DNA of 63,808 nucleotides. It comes from Candidatus Saccharimonadota bacterium (GTDB lineage Bacteria; Patescibacteriota; Saccharimonadia; Saccharimonadales; UBA4665). Location: positions 1 through 63,808 of the forward strand of contig JAGXIT010000001.1 in NCBI GenBank assembly GCA_024635495.1. The letters run 5' to 3'. The position numbers were made by a program, and so were the translations under genes. The notes under the pieces were generated by a model, which saw only the letters and a program-made list of their open reading frames with translations, was not told where the DNA came from and did not search any database. Shown in pieces: positions 16,926 through 23,067 of this stretch (the stretch's first letter is position 1; every line of letters starts with the position of its first letter).

Positions 16926-18431
16926 TTAGAATTGTCGACGCTTGCGGAAACTGCTACGAACCGGCTCCGGCTCGACAGGAGTGCCAGCAAGTGGCTTCTC
17001 GTCATTGAGCGCATCGGCGAGTGGTAATGGTGAAGCGCCTGAATCTGCAGCATTGTAGGCCCGCTTATGTTTGCGGAATAGGATGTGTCGGTAGCCGAGG
17101 AAGCCTCCGACAAGCGCGATGGTACTTATAGCGATAACATTGCCTGCACCGGTATTTGGCAGCTCGGTGACTGGTGCTTCACAGCGCCTATCATCAGCTG
17201 GAATACTTGCATCGTATTTACATGGAGTACAGCGGATATCACCGACTGGTATGCCCGGTTTACACTGTGGCACTGGCGGCTTAGTGGGAGTGACTACCGC
17301 AAGACAAGTTGGCGCTGTCACCGTCTCACCGTCTACCGTGAAACGTAGCACCGCACTGGCACTATAATTCCCCGCCTTCACATATGAATGCTCTGTAGAG
17401 ACTGTTGCGCCGTCTGTAGATTTCACGCCTGTCTTCGTCTCGCCATCACCGAAGTCAAAATCTGCTGAAATGAACTGAGCGCCGTTGCCATACTCAATCG
17501 TCGCGGTAAAGCGATAACTATAGGTTTTCTGGTCGAGTATCTCTCCACCCAGCTGGCCACATAGATAGTACGGAAGCTTGACGGTGATGTCCTTTTGGCA
17601 GCCAGTGGTTGAAGATGTAATGGTTGTACTGCCTGGTGCGCTGGCATAGACCGTAACTTTTGCAGTAAAGGTGCCCTCCTTGGTGTACTTATGATTCACC
17701 GTTGAGCTACCGCTCGATTTCGTCACGGTACTACTGCCATCGCCAAAGTCATAGACGTACTTGGTGATACTTGCGAGGCCAGAGGTTGAGCCTTTTGACG
17801 TAAAGTCGTAGGTATTGAGCTTACCCGAAACAACTGTGTAGCTTAGTGCGTCACACACGGCGCTCGACTTCACAACCTTGGCAGTAATAGGGTTACCACA
17901 CGAATCAACCACCATAAACTCTGGAGTGCCAGTGCTGTCGAACAGCACATAGCCAGTCATGTAGCTGTAGCCAACGAAAGTTTGAGTCGTATAGTTGCCA
18001 TAGATCGTCGTGCCACCCCCACTCACTGTTTTCATATCTGGACCCGTATGGGTACTTTGCCATCGACCGTAGCTAAATGCCTCAGTCGCCACAGTCTTTC
18101 CATCTACGACGACACGACCATCTTTATAAAATAATGCTGGCTTGGCAGAGCTTACAAAACGGTCGTAATCACTTGAGGTAAAGCCAAACGCAGCATAGAG
18201 ACCTGCAAGGTCCTTGTGCCCCCTGCTGTCGCCATTTTTTATCTGCGCGATAAAGTCACTCTTTGAGCTAAAACCACAGTTCATAACTGAGTTGGTATTA
18301 CACTCCATCTGACGCGCAAAAACGTGCGGCGAGAGCTGTGTAACGGTGAATGTGCCGATTGCGAGTACTAAGCTAAGACCGACGGTAAACGCTAGCTTGC
18401 GGCGAAGTGATCCTGAGAATAGTTTTTTCAT
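16926..18431 (-). CDS. secreted PKD-domain surface protein with LPNTG motif
   Basis: A 501-aa probable cell-surface protein. The signal peptide (KLAFTVGLSLVLAIGTFTVTQ) is followed by a unique N-terminal region containing Cys pairs (MECNTNSVMNCGF). Two PKD-like beta-sandwiches have the typical cores YDFGDGSST...NHKYTKEG and FDFGDGETK...EHSYVKAG. A Pro-rich linker leads to the sortase-type motif TELPNTGAG, a membrane helix and a basic stretch (RKHKR), then an unusually long cytoplasmic tail of about 40 residues. The start is placed at MKKLFSG because AGGA lies 9 nt upstream of that ATG. PKD domains usually mediate adhesion; the binding partner is unknown, and no sortase gene is in the window. 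Confidence 0.85.
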   Translation of the reverse strand: MKKLFSGSLRRKLAFTVGLSLVLAIGTFTVTQLSPHVFARQMECNTNSVMNCGFSSKSDFIAQIKNGDSRGHKDLAGLYAAFGFTSSDYDRFVSSAKPALFYKDGRVVVDGKTVATEAFSYGRWQSTHTGPDMKTVSGGGTTIYGNYTTQTFVGYSYMTGYVLFDSTGTPEFMVVDSCGNPITAKVVKSSAVCDALSYTVVSGKLNTYDFTSKGSTSGLASITKYVYDFGDGSSTVTKSSGSSTVNHKYTKEGTFTAKVTVYASAPGSTTITSSTTGCQKDITVKLPYYLCGQLGGEILDQKTYSYRFTATIEYGNGAQFISADFDFGDGETKTGVKSTDGATVSTEHSYVKAGNYSASAVLRFTVDGETVTAPTCLAVVTPTKPPVPQCKPGIPVGDIRCTPCKYDASIPADDRRCEAPVTELPNTGAGNVIAISTIALVGGFLGYRHILFRKHKRAYNAADSGASPLPLADALNDEKPLAGTPVEPEPVRSSFRKRRQF

Positions 18432-18460
18432 ATTATGCATCCTGCTTGTATATAGTTCTC

Positions 18461-18490
18461 AGTATAGCTCTATCTGGTACTCTTTCGCAA
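18461..18490 (-). promoter_or_regulatory. promoter of the 501-aa surface protein
   Basis: TTGCGA (18485-18490), 18 bp and TATACT (18461-18466) on the minus strand, immediately after the terminator of the preceding gene, so the two surface proteins are transcribed separately. Confidence 0.5.
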
Positions 18491-18499
18491 ATATGCAAA

Positions 18500-18527
18500 A
18501 ACACCCCGCCGAAATGGGCGGGGTGTT
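18500..18527 (-). terminator. strong terminator of the 476-aa surface protein gene
   Basis: An 11-bp perfect stem (AACACCCCGCC with its complement) around a 6-nt loop, flanked by A and T tracts so that it can act in both directions. Confidence 0.9.
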
Positions 18528-18537
18528 TTGCTAGGTT

Positions 18538-18550
18538 TGAGCGGTCAGTC
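18538..18550 (-). repeat. shared 3' UTR motif, copy 2
   Basis: GACTGACCGCTCA on the minus strand, just before the terminator at 18500-18527, identical to 16829-16841. Confidence 0.7.
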
Positions 18551-18572
18551 TTGCTCGCCAAACGAATAACTA

Positions 18573-20003
18573 TTATTCATTGCCGAGGGACTTGCGACCC
18601 AAGAACAACCGATAGCCAATTGTGCTAACTATAGCAACTGCACCGAAGATTCCGATGACATCACCAGCACCAGTGTTTGGTAGCTCAGGTGGGGTCTCTG
18701 GAGTCGTAAAGGTTACTGTTGCTGCACAGCCTTCGCTTGTGATGCCAGATACGTCATTCTCATCGACGATGCTAAATGTTAGCTTCGTAGAGATACCGTA
18801 TGTACCATCAGCCGCGTAGGTATGTGTTGCACTCAACTTGTCGGTAGTGACAACTTTGCCATCACCGAAATTGAATGTAACTAGCTTGAGGGTTGCACCG
18901 TTCTTGGCAGTGTAGCCATCGAGGCTAGCTGTCACAGTACGGTTGTCGCCCTTCGTAACCTTCAAGAGGTCACAGCTGTAAACAGGCTTTTCAGTCGTCG
19001 TACATTCCTTGTTCACTGTCACGTCAGCCGTGTTGTAGTAGTAGTTCATACCACTTGGCTGAATGTATGCAATGTTGCGGAACTTATTTGTACCACACTC
19101 AAGCTTGCTGAGTGCTGGGGTTTTCGCCTCAAACAGTACATAGCCGGCTGAGCCTGGGTTGTATGTACCGATTATGACACCGTTGCTTCCTACAATTGCG
19201 TCGCTAATTTGCGTTGCATTTGGGAAGTTAGTGTTCTTCAAAAGCGCAGAACCAGCTACATATGTCATGCCTGCTGGAAGCTGATCACGAGCGACGACAT
19301 CAGTCTGGACACTGTTGCCAGTGTTCTTGTATGCAATCTCGTACTGAACAGTTTCGCCAGGCTTTGCGGTAATACTTCGTTTCCACTCGGTATCACCCTT
19401 GATACGAACATACTTGTCTACACTCACACCAGGTACCATGACACGTGCAAGCACGGTTACAGTTGCCGAGAAGTTATAGCAAGGCTTTTCATCTTCGAGG
19501 GTAAGGCCAGAACCACTTGAAACAATACTGTCAGAAATGACCGTATCGGTCCAAATTGGAGCGTCATTTGTGCCGGTGTTGTGGCGCCATACTGCGCTAC
19601 CTGGGAGGTATTGCAAGTATGCGTCTGAACGGTCCAAATTGACGGTTGTTTTTGCGGTTACAGTGTTAGTATTATCGCCACTAATTGTGGCTGTTTGGGT
19701 TTGGGTCTTACCAGCCGTGCTCGGGATATCAATTTTTACATTGAGATTCTTTGCAATTTTACCTGAATCGGGCAATTCTCGGTTGTGGTAATAGACCTCG
19801 ATTTTCACTACGTCGTTGTAACTTGCGTTTGTAGATTTGCTGTACGTTGTAGCGCCAGCAGTCTTGTTTGCTACACCCATTGTCCCTTCGATGCTAACTG
19901 ATGCAGCCATCGCTTGTGACATAGGTACAAACATTGCAAGAGCAACGATAGCGCCGGCGACTACTCGCTTCTTGGCACTATTGAATAACTTTGAAATATT
20001 CAT
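18573..20003 (-). CDS. secreted DUF11/PKD surface protein with LPNTG anchor
   Basis: A 476-aa probable major surface protein. The signal peptide is VVAGAIVALAMFVPMSQAMAA. The middle (about residues 225-330) contains a DUF11-type isopeptide-like repeat (VQYEIAYKNTGNSVQTDVVARDQLPAGMTY split over two strands). It is followed by a PKD-like module (TFNFGDGKVV...SATHTYAADG) and the anchor PELPNTGAG, membrane helix and short basic tail. AAGGAG lies 7 nt before the ATG. A perfect consensus promoter and a roughly 150-nt leader point to very high expression. Parallel architecture with the neighbouring 501-aa protein suggests a functional pair. Confidence 0.87.
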   Translation of the reverse strand: MNISKLFNSAKKRVVAGAIVALAMFVPMSQAMAASVSIEGTMGVANKTAGATTYSKSTNASYNDVVKIEVYYHNRELPDSGKIAKNLNVKIDIPSTAGKTQTQTATISGDNTNTVTAKTTVNLDRSDAYLQYLPGSAVWRHNTGTNDAPIWTDTVISDSIVSSGSGLTLEDEKPCYNFSATVTVLARVMVPGVSVDKYVRIKGDTEWKRSITAKPGETVQYEIAYKNTGNSVQTDVVARDQLPAGMTYVAGSALLKNTNFPNATQISDAIVGSNGVIIGTYNPGSAGYVLFEAKTPALSKLECGTNKFRNIAYIQPSGMNYYYNTADVTVNKECTTTEKPVYSCDLLKVTKGDNRTVTASLDGYTAKNGATLKLVTFNFGDGKVVTTDKLSATHTYAADGTYGISTKLTFSIVDENDVSGITSEGCAATVTFTTPETPPELPNTGAGDVIGIFGAVAIVSTIGYRLFLGRKSLGNE

Positions 20004-20015
20004 AGTCTCTCCTTA

Positions 20016-20033
20016 GACACCTCTAGGGGTGTC
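20016..20033 (-). promoter_or_regulatory. leader hairpin next to the ribosome-binding site
   Basis: GACACC pairs with GGTGTC around a 6-nt loop directly upstream of the AAGGAG of the 476-aa surface protein. It could stabilise the mRNA 5' end or modulate ribosome access. Confidence 0.45.
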
Positions 20034-20091
20034 GTGATTATTAATTCATTAATTAATCTATACCTTGTGATATAGATAGAAAATTCTAAAA

Positions 20092-20113
20092 ACTATCGAT
20101 TGTTGCTTGTTAA
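20092..20113 (+). repeat. direct repeat around the surface-protein promoter, copy 1
   Basis: ACTATCGATTGTTGCTTGTTAA, matched by ACTATCGGTTGCTTGTAAAA at 20213-20232 apart from a 3-bp gap and one substitution. The copies bracket the consensus promoter, one in the leader and one upstream. Confidence 0.5.
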
Positions 20114-20162
20114 ATAACATCGGTGTGTATAATTTCCACCTCACACACACGTACTACAACAT

Positions 20163-20191
20163 ATTATAGTACTAATGCTGTTATTTGTCAA
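20163..20191 (-). promoter_or_regulatory. perfect consensus promoter of the 476-aa surface protein
   Basis: Minus strand TTGACA (20186-20191), exactly 17 bp, then TATAAT (20163-20168). It is the best sigma-70-type promoter noticed in the window. Confidence 0.9.
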
Positions 20192-20212
20192 GCTTATGCT
20201 TTTCGTATATTT

Positions 20213-20232
20213 ACTATCGGTTGCTTGTAAAA
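20213..20232 (+). repeat. direct repeat around the surface-protein promoter, copy 2
   Basis: Second copy of the 20092-20113 motif, upstream of the consensus promoter; a candidate operator pair. Confidence 0.5.
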
Positions 20233-20258
20233 GTGCGCAGTCTCAAACCGCTGTACGG

Positions 20259-20276
20259 ATAAATCAGATCATTACA
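20259..20276 (+). repeat. left 18-bp inverted repeat of the island
   Basis: ATAAATCAGATCATTACA, exactly repeated in inverse orientation at 22832-22849. GTACG also occurs a few bases outside each copy. The pair encloses about 2.6 kb. Confidence 0.75.
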
Positions 20277-20280
20277 AGAC

Positions 20281-20537
20281 ATATAGGGTTGGGTAATGCG
20301 TGGTGATGGTGATGAAAAGAGAGTTTGTAGAAAGGCTAATGCCAATCTAAAGCTCATCTCCTCATCGACCATCACCACGCAAATGCGTAGCGTTACGCAT
20401 GCACATTCTGCATCCCAAAATACTAGAAGTTACACGGGCCAGGAGGCCGTGAGTCTTATGGACACCGAAGTGGCCAGTCAGAACTCACGACCTCCGTGAT
20501 GTACCCTACCCTGGAGGGGCAGGAGTACAAGTAGTGG
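20281..20537. other. hairpin-rich left flank of the island
   Basis: No gene supported. Perfect 13-bp inverted repeats GCGTGGTGATGGT (20298-20310) and its complement (20368-20380) enclose 57 bases. Next is a 7-bp hairpin ATGCGTA/TACGCAT at 20383-20400. Then a 12-13 bp stem with one mismatch (about 20441-20453 with 20485-20497) encloses an inner CGAA-capped hairpin. The density of structure suggests an RNA element or a recombination end rather than ordinary spacer. Confidence 0.5.
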
Positions 20538-21827
20538 CTAAAAGCCGCCAGAATCTCCACTTACCGGAGGCTGGGTCGGACCGGGGTCCGGGGTGCCAGT
20601 CTGGCCGGGTTGTGTCGTGCTACCACCACTGAGTCCACCGTCGACAGGGTCGGCGGGGTCGGCCGTAACAGCAGGCACCACAGGGTTCGGCGCAGGTGCG
20701 GTACTCGGAACTTCCGGGGGTTGCACTTGGGCTTCAGCCTGTCCTCCACGATCGGTCTGCACGTCTTGCGACTGCGGGCCCGAATCGAGCGATGTGCCTG
20801 TCACCACCCACCTGATGATGCACCCCTTCGCGTTCTTTACGGACGCGTAGATGTGCTCAGCATCGTGAGGCTTGGCGACATCAACACAAGGCACGGGCGG
20901 CGGAGTGCAGTTTGACGTGCACGGCGGCGTCGTCGGCGGTGGCGTTGACGTAGGCGGCTTACTACAGTCGGGCGTAAACAATTCCGGACGCTTGTCCTGG
21001 AGGTTTACGCCGAACTCAGACACCGAACAACCGTTCTTCTCCGTGAAGGAGAAAACCAGCGCCGGCAACCTGTCGACCTTGGGGTCAAGTCCGACAGCGG
21101 GCAGAGCACCAACAACAGGGCCAATGACGTGGTACGTCACTGAGCTGTTACGGGTCTCTACATCCAGGGCTTCGTACCGCTCAAGCAAGGTATTCAGACG
21201 TGAAGCCTGATCCTGCCAGTCGCGGTTCTTAGCCAAAGCGGCATCGATTTGCTCAGCAGATGGATCGCTGATGTCGAGAAGCGGGATATACCCACCTGCG
21301 ACGGTCGCGATGTCCGCATCCACAAACTCCTTCAACCACGGATTGAGTTCGACGATGTCGATCCCCTCCTTCTTGAAGGTGTCTGCAACCTGGTTTGCGA
21401 AGAACGCTCCCCAAGTCGAACCAAGCAGCGGGTCCTCGCAAATGGAGGATTGCAACTCGGCACGGATGTCGGCCGGCTCGGTCGCCTTGAATGGCGTCGA
21501 AATCGCATCAGCGGTCTTCCGTGGAGGAATACCCTTCAGCGCTGCGACGTCAAACTCGACGATGTCGTACTGGTCCGTCTCACATTGAGCCGTATCACTG
21601 ATGGTCGAAACCGTCAGCAATTTGATGAGCTCGGGATCGAGCGCATCGGCGGCCGCACTGGGCGACGGTGACGGTGAAGCACTGGGCGACACCACCGACG
21701 GGGTCGGCTGTGCTGCGTCAGCACTGGGCTGAGAGCCTACAGCTGACCATGCAAGCAGAGCAACCGCCACGACTGTGGAGGTTGCTGCGATGAGAACATT
21801 GCGTCCTCGTTTTGACTTTGCAGACAT
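20538..21827 (-). CDS. island gene: exported Pro-rich protein, 429 aa
   Basis: Function not recognised. After a basic N-terminus there is a signal peptide or anchor (VLIAATSTVVAVALLAWSAVG, residues about 11-31). A Ser/Pro linker follows (SPSASPSPSPSAAA), then a predicted globular region of about residues 60-290 with no known motif, two Pro/Thr/Cys-rich linkers (PPTTPPCTSNCTPPPVP) and a disordered Gly/Pro tail. There is no LPXTG motif. AGGAGGAG lies just before the ATG and overlaps the stop of the upstream gene, so the two genes are translationally coupled. Base composition is clearly GC-richer than the neighbouring genes, hinting at transfer. Confidence 0.75.
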   Translation of the reverse strand: MSAKSKRGRNVLIAATSTVVAVALLAWSAVGSQPSADAAQPTPSVVSPSASPSPSPSAAADALDPELIKLLTVSTISDTAQCETDQYDIVEFDVAALKGIPPRKTADAISTPFKATEPADIRAELQSSICEDPLLGSTWGAFFANQVADTFKKEGIDIVELNPWLKEFVDADIATVAGGYIPLLDISDPSAEQIDAALAKNRDWQDQASRLNTLLERYEALDVETRNSSVTYHVIGPVVGALPAVGLDPKVDRLPALVFSFTEKNGCSVSEFGVNLQDKRPELFTPDCSKPPTSTPPPTTPPCTSNCTPPPVPCVDVAKPHDAEHIYASVKNAKGCIIRWVVTGTSLDSGPQSQDVQTDRGGQAEAQVQPPEVPSTAPAPNPVVPAVTADPADPVDGGLSGGSTTQPGQTGTPDPGPTQPPVSGDSGGF

Positions 21828-21835
21828 GACTCCTC

Positions 21836-22246
21836 CTAAGAAGTCTGGGTGGTGCTTGTGGTGGACTGGGTGGATCGGCTGGCCTTGACACGTGTAACGG
21901 CTTCAGCGGCAGCCTTCTTCTCTTCTTCCTTGTCGAGCTTGCGCTGTTCAAGGTTCTGCCGCCAGGTTGGCCGCTCCTCCGACTCGGTGTGGTTGGTCTC
22001 GGTGACGACCCAGGGGTGCATCAACAGACCAAAGCCAATCACCATGCCGGCGATAGCGATGCCGAACAGCAAAGCGAGCCAGAAGCTCGAATGGGCGTTG
22101 TAGTAGTAGACGAAGAAAGCCAGAAGGCCAATGATGGCAGCCAGCAGACTGAGAAGGAACGGAATACGATCCTGCTCTTTCATCTGCTCGCGCTCATCTT
22201 CCAGTTTGGTCACGCGCTCGGTGAGGGTAGGCTTGTTTGTAGCCAT
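21836..22246 (-). CDS. island gene: small two-pass membrane protein, 136 aa
   Basis: Not recognised. The N-terminal coiled-coil-like segment TLTERVTKLEDEREQMKEQ is followed by two membrane helices (about residues 28-47 and 53-75, including PFLLSLLAAIIGLLAFFVYY). A charged, helical cytoplasmic tail ends it (EQRKLDKEEEKKAAAEAV). AAGGAG stands 9 nt before the ATG. It is the first gene of a two-gene unit with the exported 429-aa protein, so the two may form one envelope complex; this is inference from coupling only. Confidence 0.75.
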   Translation of the reverse strand: MATNKPTLTERVTKLEDEREQMKEQDRIPFLLSLLAAIIGLLAFFVYYYNAHSSFWLALLFGIAIAGMVIGFGLLMHPWVVTETNHTESEERPTWRQNLEQRKLDKEEEKKAAAEAVTRVKASRSTQSTTSTTQTS

Positions 22247-22831
22247 GATGTTTCTCCTTGAGTTGTAGTGTGGTTCCCATTACGGGAGGTGGCTGCTTCG
22301 AGAAGCAGCGGTTTGAGTCTCCCGCAGGGAGTAACTCACCGGATAGCCGAATATCGGCTGCCCAGTGAGTTACTCCAAAGGTAATCATTCTATCTATCTC
22401 AGAGAAGTTTCTAGTAATTTGGTTTGCATGCTTGATAGCATGCGTACGCTACAGTTCTGCGCACCGGGAACAGCAGAGGTAATAAATCACCTCGACACCG
22501 CTCAACCAGAGCAGAGTACTACAGATGTGAGTGACCAGAAGTAACAAGGGTAGTAAAGCACTACTAGCTTGCTCTATGGCGAACAGAGATAAACGCTAGC
22601 CATCTAGTGCTAGCATTGCTACTGCCTCTGTTATATTGATCAATCTCATCATCTGCAGTACTCTGCTCTAGCCTTTCCAGCCCGCAGCCCCTCCTACTTC
22701 ATGTCGGACCCCTTACCCTGGCAAATGAGCCGAAGGGGATGAGGCGAAAGCCGAACTTTAGAGCAGGAGGAGAGCTGTTCCGAATTCACTTCGAAACAGC
22801 GAGGAGGACTAGGTCCTCCCGTAGTTATGTA
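22247..22831. other. about 0.6 kb of consecutive hairpins upstream of the island genes
   Basis: No gene supported. Inverted repeats in order: GCTGCTTC/GAAGCAGC (22292-22309); a 12-bp stem at 22328-22339/22365-22376 enclosing AGCCGA/TCGGCT; GCATGC twice (22426-22431, 22438-22443); GAGGT/ACCTC (22476-22493); and a 20-base stem with one mismatch (22508-22527 with 22650-22669). The last encloses GTAGT/ACTAC, AACAGAG/CTCTGTT and GCTAGC/GCTAGC pairs. Then come CCCCTT/AAGGGG (22709-22738), a GGC-GAAA-GCC hairpin, GCTGTT/AACAGC (22774-22800) and GGAGGAC/GTCCTCC (22803-22819). It could be a large structured RNA, a long 5' UTR of the minus-strand genes, or a recombination or replication region. Confidence 0.55.
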
Positions 22832-22849
22832 CTGTAATGATCTGATTTA
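22832..22849 (-). repeat. right 18-bp inverted repeat of the island
   Basis: TGTAATGATCTGATTTAT on the plus strand, the exact reverse complement of 20259-20276. Confidence 0.75.
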
Positions 22850-23067
22850 TTAACGTACCCCTGTTACGATACTCCCGGGTACAGATGGCAACGAAGCACA
22901 AAACAGCGGTCTAAACGTCCGCTGAATCTTTGTTTCGTATTGCCCACCTGTTAAGAATGGTTTCCCACTCACGCCCGGTTCTGGAGTTATCTCTTACGCA
23001 CCACAACCTAGGATGCTTACAATATATCAGATAATTGCGCTTTTGTCAATAAACAAGCAGAAGCTTT
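22850..23067. other. gap between island and histidine kinase gene
   Basis: No gene. Two small hairpins are seen: GTACCC/GGGTAC (22855-22882) and AGCGG/CCGCT (22905-22923). Nothing else is recognised. Confidence 0.35.

Noticed and set aside
20296-20499. 67-aa frame in the left flank of the island
   Set aside because: It runs through several perfect inverted repeats and has an incoherent composition; an RNA or DNA structural role explains the sequence better.
20259-22849. Classical insertion sequence
   Set aside because: No transposase or integrase gene lies between the inverted repeats, and no flanking target duplication was evident by eye.
22247-23067. CRISPR array
   Set aside because: The repeats are inverted pairs of differing sequence, not a regularly spaced direct repeat with unique spacers, and no cas genes are present.
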